Shown here: positions 16,601-24,432 of the stretch, piece by piece | Position numbering within the stretch: position 1 is the stretch's first letter | Layout: the number at the start of each line of letters is the position of its first letter | Source: AWTP1-13 sp039808585 | GTDB lineage: Bacteria; Pseudomonadota; Alphaproteobacteria; Rhizobiales; Hyphomicrobiaceae | Length of the DNA stretch: 29,293 bases | NCBI GenBank assembly: GCA_039808585.1 | Contig: JBDHTJ010000050.1 | Span: 1-29,293 of the forward strand | Reading direction: 5' to 3' | Translations under genes and position numbers: made by a program | The notes under the pieces: model-generated | Told to the model about the DNA's origin: nothing | Database searches by the model: none | The model's input: the letters and a program-made list of their open reading frames with translations, nothing else

Positions 16601-16733
16601 TGGTGGGGAAGTCGACCCGAGGCAGGGCGGAGACGGGAAGGCTGCGGTAGCCGGCAAAACCCAGGAGGACCACCGTCGCCATGAGCAAGGTGGTCATGAC
16701 GGGGCGGCGGATGCACGTCTCCGGGATGTTCAT
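13626..16733 (-). CDS. RND-family efflux permease (AcrB/MdtB-MdtC-like)
   Basis: 1035 residues, standard for hydrophobe/amphiphile efflux RND pumps. It starts with the typical cytoplasmic MNIPETCIRRPVMTTLLM and the first membrane helix. The porter domain follows (RVDFPTIQVSATLPGASPE). Proton-relay aspartates Asp401-Asp402 are present in VGFVVDDAIVMLEN, and the TM10 lysine in IGIVKKNAIMIVDFA. Two repeats of six helices and two large periplasmic loops are visible. It should export drugs, lipophilic compounds or metabolites from the inner membrane/periplasm using the proton gradient. Its ATG overlaps the stop of the adaptor gene by four bases (ATGA), so translation is coupled. No outer-membrane TolC gene is adjacent, so it probably uses an unlinked one. 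Substrate unknown. Confidence 0.95.
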   Translation of the reverse strand: MNIPETCIRRPVMTTLLMATVVLLGFAGYRSLPVSALPRVDFPTIQVSATLPGASPETMAASVATPLERQFSTIAGIDSMTSVSSLGLSTIILQFDLDRSIDGAALDVQSAISTAMRRLPVEMTTPPSFRKVNPADQPILFIALSSPTLPLSTVNEYAETTIAAQLSQITGVAQVLVYGAQKFAVRVELDPLAAAARSITSADVAQAIAAAGSNTPVGSMTGSARTLSIDAPTQPRDAEAYRPIVVAFRNGQPVRLEQIARVRNGVENELVASWLNDTRAIVLAVQRQPDANTVEVVDKVKAMIPNLSAQIPPSVSINVINDRSLSIRAAVWDVKETLMIAIVLVVAVIFLFLKSAQATIIPSLAVPVSLVGTFAAMAALGYSIDNMSLLALTLSVGFVVDDAIVMLENIVRYIEKGMAPFEAALKGSREIGFTIISMTISLVAVFIPVLFMGGVVGRIFREFAVTITVTILVSGLVSLTLTPMLCARFLSPINHHAKPSRFARFSDFIVGGMDSFYRRTLDIVLRHQFVTLLLTLATIAFSIWLYVVVPKGFFPTEDTGFVFASTETAPDIGLNAMIEHQKRASEAIRKDPAVDYVMSSVGALGTSATLNNGRLFIALKPKDVRKEPVQAVIARLRRAVSGLPGINVYFVPVQNITIGGRASKSEYQYTLQSSDLDSLVTTVPRVVERLQTLGQIRDVTTDLQISNPQLRVEMDKDRASAIGVTADQVRQALYNSFGVRQVGTIYSSINQYQVILEAQKELADDPTALSRIYVKSATGVSVPLSAVTRLVSSVGPLTVNHQAQQPAATISFNLMPGFSLSDAVAAIDAAARDLRLPGTITTGFSGTAQAFRAGLANQPILLLAAVLTIYIVLGILYESFIHPITILAGLPSAGIGALLSLLLFKMDLSVIAIIGIVMLIGIVKKNAIMIVDFALERRGEGMSPRDAIYQACLLRFRPIMMTTFAAIFGALPIAIGAGAGAELRQPLGVAVVGGLCLSQILTLYITPVIYLYLERFNTATARPKVVAEKPALAAE

Positions 16734-17956
16734 TCCGTGTCGCTCTCGGCTTTGGTGGCGGCAGTCTTGGCGGGTGCGGCGATGGAGACAGCCCCGCCGT
16801 TGGTGACGCGGACATGGCCATCGATGACGACGGTCTCGCCGGGCGTGAGGCCGGAGGCGATGACGGCTTCCTTGCCCACGGTGCGGGCAAGCTTCACGGC
16901 GCGCACGCGGGCCTTCTTCTCCGCATCGACGACGAACACGTAGTTGCCGTTCTGGCTCGTCTGCACCGCCTGGTTCGGGACCACGATGGCCTTGGGCTCC
17001 TCACGGATGACGAGGCTCGCCTCGACAACCTGGCCAGGCCACACGAGAGAGTCCGGGTTGGGGATCTTGGCACGGACGGTGAGGAGGCCGGTGGCAACGT
17101 CGACCGTGTTGTCGATCATGAAGACGGGGCCGGAGACGACGCTGGCGGTGCCAGGGGCAGTCAACACAAGGCGGGCAGTGCCCGAAGCTTTCGCCTGGCT
17201 GATCTGGGCAAGCAGATCCTGAGGCACTGCCATGGCCACGTAGACGGGGTCGATCTGGTTGATGGTGGCGATGATGGAATTGGCGTCGGCATTACGCACG
17301 AAGGATCCCGGGCGTACGTTGATAACGCCGACGCGCCCCGTGATGGGGGCGCGGATGGTATGGAACTCGCGTTGAAGCTCCAGATTGCGCAGTAGCGCGG
17401 TGTCAGCCTGCCGGTTGGCCATGGCCACGCTGGCGGCGGTGCGGGCGTCGTCTGCCAGGACGCGGCTGGAAACGCCGCGGGAGGCAAGCTCGTTGATGCG
17501 ATCGTCGTTGCGCCTGGCCTGCGCGATCTGAGCCTCGTCACGCTGGATAGCGGCGCGGGCCTGTTCCATCTGTGCCTCGACCACGCGCTTGTCGAGTTCA
17601 ACGAGAACGTCGCCTTCCTTGACCAGCGAACCATCGGCGACGAGTACGCGCTCGACCATGCTCTCGACACGGACCTTAACCACGACGGAGGATTCCGTCT
17701 GAACGGTCGCCACGGAGCGGAACTCCACGGGCATCGGCTTTTCCACCACCTGCGTGACGATGACAGGCGCGGGGACGGCTGGCCCACGCCCGCTCTTGGC
17801 TTGCGGTGCAGGCGATGCAGGGCCTTTCGCGGGGACCGCCGCCGTCTGGAAGATCTGCAGTCCGGTGAGTGTGTGGAGGTAGGCAAAAACCGGCTCCCGG
17901 AACAGGTAGCCCGCGGCGATAACCGCCAGAAATACCAGTAGCTTGATATATCTCAC
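16730..17956 (-). CDS. RND efflux periplasmic adaptor (membrane fusion protein)
   Basis: About 408 residues starting from the GTG at 17956, which has GGAGAG upstream and opens with a membrane anchor (VRYIKLLVFLAVIAAGYLF). The frame continues upstream to a TTG at 18067, but that extension lacks a signal and I reject it. Domains in order: linker, first half-lipoyl/barrel strands (VKVRVESMVERVLVADGSLVKEGDVLVELD), alpha-hairpin (EAQMEQARAAIQRDEAQIAQARR ... ASVAMANRQADTALLRN), second half-lipoyl (TIRAPITGRVGVINVRPGSFV), beta-barrel and a membrane-proximal domain ending in an Ala/Lys-rich tail. It should bridge the RND pump and an outer-membrane channel. A sensor kinase gene lies 135 bp upstream on the same strand. 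Confidence 0.92.
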   Translation of the reverse strand: MRYIKLLVFLAVIAAGYLFREPVFAYLHTLTGLQIFQTAAVPAKGPASPAPQAKSGRGPAVPAPVIVTQVVEKPMPVEFRSVATVQTESSVVVKVRVESMVERVLVADGSLVKEGDVLVELDKRVVEAQMEQARAAIQRDEAQIAQARRNDDRINELASRGVSSRVLADDARTAASVAMANRQADTALLRNLELQREFHTIRAPITGRVGVINVRPGSFVRNADANSIIATINQIDPVYVAMAVPQDLLAQISQAKASGTARLVLTAPGTASVVSGPVFMIDNTVDVATGLLTVRAKIPNPDSLVWPGQVVEASLVIREEPKAIVVPNQAVQTSQNGNYVFVVDAEKKARVRAVKLARTVGKEAVIASGLTPGETVVIDGHVRVTNGGAVSIAAPAKTAATKAESDTE

Positions 17957-18091
17957 CGAACTCTCCAGAACGCCGGGCGCGCTACGCAAACGGAAAGGGA
18001 GGGTGCCTTCCGTCGCGGGGGGCTCGCGGACCATTAAAGCACAATCCGCGACACCGGGGACAAGCAATTACGCGTCAGCGTCAGCGCGAAT

Positions 18092-20650
18092 TCAGGCGGC
18101 CTCGGCGCGCTCCGTAGCCAAGGAAGCACGACCGGCTTCCCAGGCATTTTTCAGTGCAGCAACCGTGAGGGCGTAGTTAACGGGCGCGCGTGACCTGGCT
18201 TCCAGTTCAAGAGCGGCGGCGAGACGGGAGAGTTGCAAGAACCCGAAGCTTCCGGCATCGCCCTTGATGGTGTGGGCTTCGCGTCCGATGACGTCCTGGT
18301 CGACGGCCGGATCGAGAGCGGCCATACGGGCCAGACGCGCGTCCATCTCGGTGGCAAAGAGGTCCAGGGCTTCCTGCATGGCGGCTTCGCCGATTTCCGC
18401 GGCGAGTTCGGCACAGGCGGATGGGTCGACCAGGCGCAGATCGTCTGGGGCGCGCGTTGGCGATACAGCGGTGGGGGCGGTCTCCCTATTGCCTGGAGCG
18501 GAGCCGATGGCGCGTGCCATGGCGGCGAGAAGCGCCTGCTTCCGGACGGGCTTTGCCACGAGATCATCCATGCCCGCTTCCCGGCACAAGAGGGCGTCCT
18601 CGGGAAAGGCGTTGGCCGTGAAGGCGATGATCGGCGTCGCCGTGTTGGGACCCGCCGACCCGCGGATGCTGCGCGTGGCAGCGGGACCGTCCATGTGTGG
18701 CATGCGCATGTCCATCAGGATCAGGTCGAAGTGACGGGAGGCGGCAAGCGCCACGGCCTCGGTGCCGTCCATGGCGCGTACAGATTCAATGGCGAACGCG
18801 CGCAGCATGCTTTCTGCCACGACGTGGTTGGTGGTGTTGTCGTCGGCAAGGAGCAGGCGCAACGGACGGCCGAGCCGAGCGATGATCTCTGCAACCTCGG
18901 CCGCGTGGTCGCGCTCTTCTGAAACGACTGGCTGTGCGGCCTCCGGCAGCAGGACATGGAAGGAAACTGTGGTGCCCTTGCCAATTGTGGAGCTGACCGA
19001 AATGCTGCCCTCCATCTGCTCCACGAGGCGCTTGCAGATCGCAAGACCGAGGCCGGATCCGCCGAAACGGCGGTTGATGCTGGCGTCGGCCTGGACGAAT
19101 TCCTCGAACAAGGCCCCGATGCGGTCGGGCGCGATGCCGATGCCTGTGTCTTCCACCTTCCAGCATAGCTTCACGCGGCCATCCTCGCAGCGCTGATGCG
19201 CCAGCGAGACGGTGACCTTGCCTGCGGCCGTAAACTTGATGGCATTCGAGAGGACGTTGAGGAGGACCTGGTTGAGGCGGGCCTGATCGCCCAGCACCGA
19301 GGGGATGGCGTCCTCGATCGAGGTTTCGATGGCGAGGCCCTTTGCGACGGCGCGGGGGCCTATGATGCTCAAGGTATAGTCGACGACACTGCGAGGGATG
19401 AACGGAGCGCCTTCAAGCGAGAAGCGTCCGGACTCGAGGCGCGTATAGTCGAGGATGTCGTTGAGGATCACGAGAAGGGCGTCGCCTGCCTCGTAGATGG
19501 CCTTGACCGACTGGTGCTGGCGTGGCGAGAGGTCCTCCTCGAGCAACGAGCCTGCCATGCCTAGAACCGCATTCATCGGCGTGCGGATCTCGTGGCTCAT
19601 CACGGCGAGGAACTGGGATTTCGCCTTGTTCGCGGCTTCCGCGGCGTCGCGCGACACGCGCAGCGACTGCTCTTGTGCGGTGATGACGCTGAACTGGCGG
19701 CCGAGCGCCAGCAGGGCGAGCAAGACGAGCCCGATGGCGATGGGGGTGACGAGGATCGTCGGCAGCGTCGCGTTCACCCAACTCCAGAAGGCCTTATCGC
19801 GGTCGATAGCGACGGACACGACAACCGGGAAGCCGCGCGTGACGCGGAAGCTGAGGATCTGCGCTGGCTTGCCGAGGGTGGCGTCGCGGGTGAACGTCGC
19901 GCTTTCGATGTCGGGAAGATGCGCCGTGAAGATGGGGTCGGCGGCGGCGACGGGTGTGCCGGGCTTCCAGATGCGCTGAGAGTCCACCAGCACGGTTCCG
20001 TCGAAGCGCGTGAGGGTGACGCTCGCGGCGTTGCTTTCGAAGAGCGGGCGGTACTGCAACTCGAGGAAGGAAATGTTGACGGCGGCGACGAGAAAGCCTG
20101 CGTCGTCGGGAAGGCGCTGGGCGACGGGCACGAAGGCGAGCGCATTGTTTTCCGCTCCCGCCACGCTGCGCTTGACGATCGGGGCGCCAATGGCGATGCG
20201 ACCGGCGTTGCTGCGTTGCAGCTCGCGGACATAATCGTGCGCGCTGGTGTCATAGCCGATGTCGGCGCCCGAGAGGGTGCTGTCGCGCACGCGGCCGGTG
20301 GCGTCGATCAGATAAAGCCCTCGGATCTCCGGCACGCTGCGCAGGCGCAGCCGCGCGGCATGGTGGTTTATGGAAAGTCTGACGGCGCCCATCTCGCTCT
20401 CGGTCGCATCTAGGACCAGCAGCACGCTCTGGAGGCTGCGCTGGGTCTGATCCTCGACCACGCGTGTGAGGGTTGCGGTCAGACGCGCCGTCTCGGAGAC
20501 GTGGGCGCGGTTGCTGGAGGCTATGAGATAGGCCTGGAGCAGGACGACGATGGTCGCGATAAGGGCCAGCGACCACATCGCCACACGGTGCGCGGGCGCA
20601 AAGGGTGCGCCCGCGTTCGCCGGGCCTGCCTGCGATACGCGCGTTGACAC
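18092..20650 (-). CDS. hybrid sensor histidine kinase (sensor-HisKA-HATPase-receiver-HPt)
   Basis: 852 residues from a GTG start. A membrane helix (about 25-44) is followed by a periplasmic sensing domain of roughly 240 residues resembling a double-Cache/PDC module, and a second helix (about 296-316). HisKA carries His353 in FLAVMSHEIRTPMN. The HATPase has Asn469 (N-box), DTGIGI (501-506) and GGSGLGL (530-536). The receiver has Asp603-Asp604, phospho-acceptor Asp647 in LILMDMRMP and Lys700. An HPt domain at the end has His793 in AHTIKGDAGSFG. The phosphorelay therefore runs His-Asp-His inside one protein and must pass to a separate response regulator not in the window. It faces a divergent solute-binding protein gene and lies upstream of the RND operon, either of which may be functionally tied to it. 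Confidence 0.93.
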   Translation of the reverse strand: MSTRVSQAGPANAGAPFAPAHRVAMWSLALIATIVVLLQAYLIASSNRAHVSETARLTATLTRVVEDQTQRSLQSVLLVLDATESEMGAVRLSINHHAARLRLRSVPEIRGLYLIDATGRVRDSTLSGADIGYDTSAHDYVRELQRSNAGRIAIGAPIVKRSVAGAENNALAFVPVAQRLPDDAGFLVAAVNISFLELQYRPLFESNAASVTLTRFDGTVLVDSQRIWKPGTPVAAADPIFTAHLPDIESATFTRDATLGKPAQILSFRVTRGFPVVVSVAIDRDKAFWSWVNATLPTILVTPIAIGLVLLALLALGRQFSVITAQEQSLRVSRDAAEAANKAKSQFLAVMSHEIRTPMNAVLGMAGSLLEEDLSPRQHQSVKAIYEAGDALLVILNDILDYTRLESGRFSLEGAPFIPRSVVDYTLSIIGPRAVAKGLAIETSIEDAIPSVLGDQARLNQVLLNVLSNAIKFTAAGKVTVSLAHQRCEDGRVKLCWKVEDTGIGIAPDRIGALFEEFVQADASINRRFGGSGLGLAICKRLVEQMEGSISVSSTIGKGTTVSFHVLLPEAAQPVVSEERDHAAEVAEIIARLGRPLRLLLADDNTTNHVVAESMLRAFAIESVRAMDGTEAVALAASRHFDLILMDMRMPHMDGPAATRSIRGSAGPNTATPIIAFTANAFPEDALLCREAGMDDLVAKPVRKQALLAAMARAIGSAPGNRETAPTAVSPTRAPDDLRLVDPSACAELAAEIGEAAMQEALDLFATEMDARLARMAALDPAVDQDVIGREAHTIKGDAGSFGFLQLSRLAAALELEARSRAPVNYALTVAALKNAWEAGRASLATERAEAA

Positions 20651-20764
20651 AGTGTTTACCCATCCGACCGCAGCGCCCGAGCAGGGTGCTCTTGTGCGGG
20701 ACGTTTTTAACGAACTCGGCCTAGCTTAAGGCGCATGCGCTAACAGACATTGAATGGGTGGAAG

Positions 20765-21592
20765 ATGTTGGTGAGGGCGATGAGCGGATCTGAGGGCAGC
20801 TGGCTCAAGAGCGCGGCTGCGGCTGGGCTTGTGCTGCTTTGCGCGGTGGCAGGGGCGAGGGCCGACATGGCCCGCATCGACAAGGTGCATGGTGCAGGCG
20901 AGATGCGGGTGTGCATCTGGCCCGGATACTACGCCATCAGCTTCCGCAACCCCCGCAACAACGAGTTGCAGGGGATCGACATCGATCTGGCGAAGGAATT
21001 CGCCTCGGATCTCGGCGTGAAGCTGCGGTTCGTGGAGACGTCGTTCGGGGCCTTCATGGACGATCTGGAGCAGGACAAGTGTGACGTGGCGATGTTCGGC
21101 ATCGGTGATACGCCGATGCGTCGCCAGCGCGTCGACATGAGCGCGCCGCATCTGCGTTCGGGCATGTATGCCATCACCACGCGGACGAATGCCGCCATCT
21201 CCACCTGGGATGATCTCGACAAGCCGGGCAATGTCATTGCCGTCCAGATCGGAACCGTGATGGAGCCCTATATGCGCGCGAACCTGAAGAACGCTCAGCT
21301 CAACGTGGTGACGCCGCCATCGACGCGGGAAGAGGAACTTCTGTCAGGGCGGGCCGACGCGTTCATGACTGATTTCCCCTACGCGCAGCGCATGCGCTTC
21401 CAGCACGACTGGGCAAAGATCGTGGCGCCGCCGGCACCGGTGGCCGAGACGAACTACGGATATGCGGTGAAGAAGGGCGATGCGGTCTGGCTCGAGCGCG
21501 TGAACGCATTCGTCGCGCAGATCAAGCGCGACGGACGGCTGCTCAAGGCCGCCAGTGGGCACGGCCTCGATCCCATCGTGGTGAAGGACTGA
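20765..21592 (+). CDS. periplasmic solute-binding protein, family 3 (amino-acid-type)
   Basis: About 275 residues. The start is uncertain between TTG 20750, ATG 20765 and ATG 20780; the first has no ribosome site and the last has GAGGG just upstream. A signal peptide (AAAAGLVLLCAVAGARA) follows. The mature part shows the SBP_bac_3 pattern: GEMRVCIWPGYYAISFRNP, GIDIDLAKEFASDLGVKLRFVET, DKCDVAMFGIGDTPMRRQRVDMSAPHL, the hinge strand NVIAVQIGTVMEPYM and GRADAFMTDFPYA. No ABC permease or ATPase gene is adjacent, so it may not serve transport. The divergent hybrid kinase 114 bp away suggests it may present a ligand to the sensor. The ligand could be an amino acid or other small polar molecule. Confidence 0.88.
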   Translation: MLVRAMSGSEGSWLKSAAAAGLVLLCAVAGARADMARIDKVHGAGEMRVCIWPGYYAISFRNPRNNELQGIDIDLAKEFASDLGVKLRFVETSFGAFMDDLEQDKCDVAMFGIGDTPMRRQRVDMSAPHLRSGMYAITTRTNAAISTWDDLDKPGNVIAVQIGTVMEPYMRANLKNAQLNVVTPPSTREEELLSGRADAFMTDFPYAQRMRFQHDWAKIVAPPAPVAETNYGYAVKKGDAVWLERVNAFVAQIKRDGRLLKAASGHGLDPIVVKD

Positions 21593-21617
21593 AGGCGCAG
21601 GGAGACAGCCGCACGCC

Positions 21618-22445
21618 TCAGTGTGACATCAGTACGGGCAAGGTGGCGTTTGCCAGGACGTGGCGGGAGGCGCCGCCGAAGACGAACTCGCGCAGGCGCG
21701 AGTGACCATAGCAGCCCATGACCAGAAGGTCGGCCTCGAAGCCCGCTGCGGCCTGCAGCAGGATCTCGCCCGGGTTGCCTTTGCCCTTGGCCTCCTCCGC
21801 ACCCTCGCAGCGCACGGCATGACGGGCAAGCGTGGCGCAGATGTCGACGACGGGGATGTCGGTTTCATCGTCGGCCGCGCCGACCCAGACGACCTTCACG
21901 GTGTCGGCGCGTTGCAGGAGGGGCATGGCGTCGAACACGGCGCGTGCTGCCTCGCGCTTGCCGTTCCAGGCAATGAGGATGCGCTTGCCGATTGATGCGC
22001 GTGCAGGCCCGTTGGGGACCACAAGCATGGGCCGTCCACCTTCGAGCACCAGGGGCTCTACGATGTCGAGGCGCTCGGAGTTGTACCATTTGTCGTCGGT
22101 CTGGCACGCGACGACGAGATCGGCGGTGCGGGCGACGGGCAGGACCGCATCGGCGACGGAAAAAGCACCAGCCTCCTCACCGCGCCACTCGGGCTTTATG
22201 GCCCGCGATACGATTGCCTCCTCGAAGACGGCACGCATCTCGCGCGCATGCTCGCGGTACTCGATGCAGTGTGCATCCTCCACGATGGGGGTCATGTCAG
22301 CGCCGCCCGAGATCACCGAAACCGGGGGAACCACGGAGAGGGCCAGCACGTGGCTCTCGAACTGCTCGGCGATGGCGAGGGCAGGTGCGAGCAGCTGGCG
22401 GATGCGGCGCTGGTCATTCACGTGCACGAGGATGGTGGTGTACAT
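21618..22445 (-). CDS. tandem-domain universal stress protein
   Basis: 275 residues made of two UspA domains. Domain 1 starts MYTTILVHVNDQRRIRQLLAPALAIAEQF and lacks a clear ATP-binding motif. Domain 2 starts about residue 155 (KRILIAWNGKREAARAVFDAMPLL) and ends MGCYGHSRLREFVFGGASRHVLANATLPVLMSH, close to the Gly-x2-Gly-x9-Gly nucleotide motif. Usp proteins of this type are cytosolic stress or energy-limitation factors. The ATG at 22445 has GGAGG just upstream; the open frame that continues to 23270 is spurious because it overlaps the protease gene. It is the last gene of a four-gene minus-strand cluster, 23 bp after the Clp-fold protease. Confidence 0.9.
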   Translation of the reverse strand: MYTTILVHVNDQRRIRQLLAPALAIAEQFESHVLALSVVPPVSVISGGADMTPIVEDAHCIEYREHAREMRAVFEEAIVSRAIKPEWRGEEAGAFSVADAVLPVARTADLVVACQTDDKWYNSERLDIVEPLVLEGGRPMLVVPNGPARASIGKRILIAWNGKREAARAVFDAMPLLQRADTVKVVWVGAADDETDIPVVDICATLARHAVRCEGAEEAKGKGNPGEILLQAAAGFEADLLVMGCYGHSRLREFVFGGASRHVLANATLPVLMSH

Positions 22446-22468
22446 GGGACCTCCGGCAGATGTCTGCC

Positions 22469-23296
22469 TCAAGTGCTGCGGTTGCGGGGAAAATCGATGG
22501 GCAGGTACTCGACGCCCGAGCGCTGCACGGGTTGCGGATAAAGCTTCATGAGTTCCAGCACGCCGTTCGGCATGCCGACGCGTACGGGCAAGCCGAGCGC
22601 GGCAGCCTCCTTGGCGGTGAGCGCGTAATCGTGGGTCCAGTGCCCGCCGGCAAGCTTGGAGGCGAGCGCCTCTGCTGCCGCTGTGTCCATGCGATGCGAG
22701 AGTAGCTCGACGGCACCCTGCTTCACCTGCGCCAGTGCCTTCTCGCTGACGTCGGCGAGGACGAGCGTGAGATCGAAGACTTGCGAGATGGGCTTGGAGT
22801 CGCGGGCGCGGATGATGCTGGCGGCGGGCAGGCCTGCGATCTGCGGGTCGATGGGGCCGAGCATGGAGAACTCGCCCATCACGATCTCGTCGGCTGCAAG
22901 CGCGATGAGCGTGCCGCCAGACATGGCGTAGACCGGCACATAAACGGTCACCTTGGCCTTGTGCGCCTCGACTGCGCGCGCGATCTGCATGGCGGCGAGG
23001 ACGAGGCCGCCGGGCGTGTGAAGCACGAGGTCGATGGGAACGTCGGGCGGCGTCTCCTTGATGGCGGCGATGATGGTCTGGGCATCCTCCAGATCGATGC
23101 GACGGGAGACGGCAAAGCCGAAGAGGCTGCGCTGTTCCTGGCGATGGATCATGGTGATGACGCGGGTGCCGTTGGCGCGCTCGAGCGCCCTGATGGCCTG
23201 CGCGCGACGTACGCTGAACCAGCGGCCCAGAAGCATGGGCTGGAACGCCAGCAGAAGGAGCAGGACCCACAGCAAAGAGCTGAAGTCGATGTTCAT
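22469..23296 (-). CDS. SDH-family Clp-fold serine protease, membrane-anchored
   Basis: 275 residues. One N-terminal membrane helix (SSLLWVLLLLLAFQPMLLG, about 6-24) is followed by a Clp/crotonase-fold protease domain. Conserved parts are VPIDLVLHTPGGLVLAAMQIA (about 86-106), the nucleophile region PVYAMSGGTLIALAADEIVM with likely Ser126, and SMLGPIDPQIAGLPA. It resembles the serine-dehydrogenase-proteinase/SppA-like group, thought to degrade membrane or membrane-associated proteins. The soluble domain should be cytoplasmic if the basic residues after the helix follow the positive-inside rule. GGGAG precedes the ATG. It sits 27 bp after the host-attachment gene and 23 bp before a Usp gene, consistent with a stress operon. 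Confidence 0.85.
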   Translation of the reverse strand: MNIDFSSLLWVLLLLLAFQPMLLGRWFSVRRAQAIRALERANGTRVITMIHRQEQRSLFGFAVSRRIDLEDAQTIIAAIKETPPDVPIDLVLHTPGGLVLAAMQIARAVEAHKAKVTVYVPVYAMSGGTLIALAADEIVMGEFSMLGPIDPQIAGLPAASIIRARDSKPISQVFDLTLVLADVSEKALAQVKQGAVELLSHRMDTAAAEALASKLAGGHWTHDYALTAKEAAALGLPVRVGMPNGVLELMKLYPQPVQRSGVEYLPIDFPRNRST

Positions 23297-23323
23297 CGCG
23301 CCTGCTCCCGGCTGGTGGGGCCG

Positions 23324-23773
23324 TTACAAAGCCACCACGTTCGTAAGATGCGAGGACACCTCGCTGTTGGGTATTTTCGTCAGATCCTGTGCGAGTTCGC
23401 CCACGACCTTCGCCTTGACGTGCTCCGACAGCTGTTCGCGCAGGTCGCCAAGCATCACCGGAGCCGCAACCAAGACGAGACGGTCGAAGCTTTTGCGTGC
23501 GTCGGCTGATGCCAGCGTCTCGGCGAGGTGCCTTGCAAAGTCCTTCTTGAGCTGACGATGCGGATCATGGCGCGCATCGATAGCCGAGCGGTTGGTGCCG
23601 ACCGAAGCGTGGGTGCGTCCCTCGCGATCGTCGACGAGGTTGTGAGTGGCGCCGTGCTCGCCCTCGAAGACCATGCCGGGTACGGCCGCAAGACCTTTGC
23701 CGGGGCCATCGTTCTCGACAATGCGGGCGCGGGCGCCGTCAGCGATCAAGATCCAGGTGCGGATCGGCTTCAT
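23324..23773 (-). CDS. host-attachment family protein
   Basis: 149 residues matching the family annotated as required for attachment to host cells. It shows WILIADGARARIVEND near the start, the charged middle segment with DDREGRTHAS and DPHRQLKKDFARHLAETL, and the C-terminal DRLVLVAAPVMLGDLREQLSEHVKAKVVGELAQDLTKI. The fold is related to archaeo-eukaryotic release-factor domain 1-like proteins. The name derives from an Agrobacterium phenotype; in free-living bacteria the gene is usually found with stress and Usp genes, as here. No signal peptide or membrane segment, so it is cytosolic. GGGAG precedes the ATG. It is the second gene of the cluster, 51 bp after the upstream Usp. Confidence 0.9.
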   Translation of the reverse strand: MKPIRTWILIADGARARIVENDGPGKGLAAVPGMVFEGEHGATHNLVDDREGRTHASVGTNRSAIDARHDPHRQLKKDFARHLAETLASADARKSFDRLVLVAAPVMLGDLREQLSEHVKAKVVGELAQDLTKIPNSEVSSHLTNVVAL

Positions 23774-23824
23774 GCTCGTCTCCCTTTTGGTTGTGTTCTT
23801 CTGGTAAACGACGGGGGCGCTGGA

Positions 23825-24262
23825 TCAGCGGCACACGAGGACAGGGCAACGGGCATGCGTGAGAACGCGCTGGGCCTCGCTGCCCAGCAGTATCCTGTCG
23901 ACACCGCGCCGGCCGTGAGAGCCCATGACGATGAGGTCGCACCCTTCACGCTCGGCAGTCTCGACGATGGCGACGGCGGGGCTGCGATCCGCTACGTGAA
24001 CAACGCTGCAGCTTACGCCGGCGGCATTTGCGGCGGTGCTTACGGCTGCCAGCGTCTTTTGCGCTTGCTCTGCCGAGGCAGCCTCGAAGCGGGCGATACG
24101 CTCGCGGCCATCGGGGCCCTGCATGTCGAGCGCCGACCAAATCTCGGTCGAAGTCACTGCGACAACCGGAATTCCGAGGCTCTTCGCAAGCGCGAGGCCC
24201 TGGGCGATGGCCTTGTCGCTGGCATGCGAGCCATCAGTGGCGATAAGTATGCGCTTGTACAT
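23825..24262 (-). CDS. single-domain universal stress protein
   Basis: 145 residues from the ATG at 24262, which has AAGGAG nine bases upstream; the frame is open to 24301 but the protein then begins with non-family residues. It starts MYKRILIATDGSHASDKAIAQGLALAKSLG. It ends MGSHGRRGVDRILLGSEAQRVLTHARCPVLV, which contains the full ATP-binding Gly-x2-Gly-x9-Gly-Ser motif. It should be a nucleotide-binding UspA-type dimer acting under stress or growth arrest. It is the first gene of the minus-strand cluster, preceded by an FNR/FixK-like box 70 bp upstream, which suggests oxygen-limited induction. Confidence 0.92.
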   Translation of the reverse strand: MYKRILIATDGSHASDKAIAQGLALAKSLGIPVVAVTSTEIWSALDMQGPDGRERIARFEAASAEQAQKTLAAVSTAANAAGVSCSVVHVADRSPAVAIVETAEREGCDLIVMGSHGRRGVDRILLGSEAQRVLTHARCPVLVCR

Positions 24263-24325
24263 GTGGATGGGCTCCTTCTGCGGGCGCAGGTGCTCCAACA
24301 TGGTGGCAAGAGCAGATAAGATACT

Positions 24326-24339
24326 TTGATGCCGGTCAA
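24326..24339 (-). promoter_or_regulatory. FNR/FixK-type box upstream of the usp cluster
   Basis: TTGAT-GCCG-GTCAA matches the FNR/FixK consensus TTGAT-N4-ATCAA at 9 of 10 positions. Its centre is about 70 nt before the usp start at 24262, the same distance as the box in front of the cytochrome c gene. The -10 region at the expected place (CATGTT) is weak. Confidence 0.5.
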
Positions 24340-24358
24340 TCCGTAAGCTCAGATTGCT

Positions 24359-24372
24359 TTGCGGCAGATCAA
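24359..24372 (+). promoter_or_regulatory. weaker FNR/FixK-like box upstream of the DUF3775 gene
   Basis: TTGCG-GCAG-ATCAA matches 8 of 10 consensus positions; one half-site is perfect. Its centre is about 67 nt before the DUF3775 start at 24433, close to the geometry of the other two boxes. Could be chance; listed because of its position in the same divergent region. Confidence 0.3.
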
Positions 24373-24432
24373 AGCCGGGGCGTCGGCACCGTCTAGGTTT
24401 TCTCCTCCAGCTCTTTCAGCAAGAAGGCACCC

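Noticed and set aside
17957..18067. Longer N-terminus of the RND adaptor starting from TTG at 18067.
   Set aside because: It would place polar residues before the membrane anchor and has no ribosome site, while GTG 17956 has GGAGAG.
22446..23270. Apparent 550-residue reading frame extending the tandem Usp gene upstream.
   Set aside because: The extension is Arg/His-rich, lies out of frame over the Clp-fold protease gene, and the Usp has its own GGAGG-ATG start at 22445.
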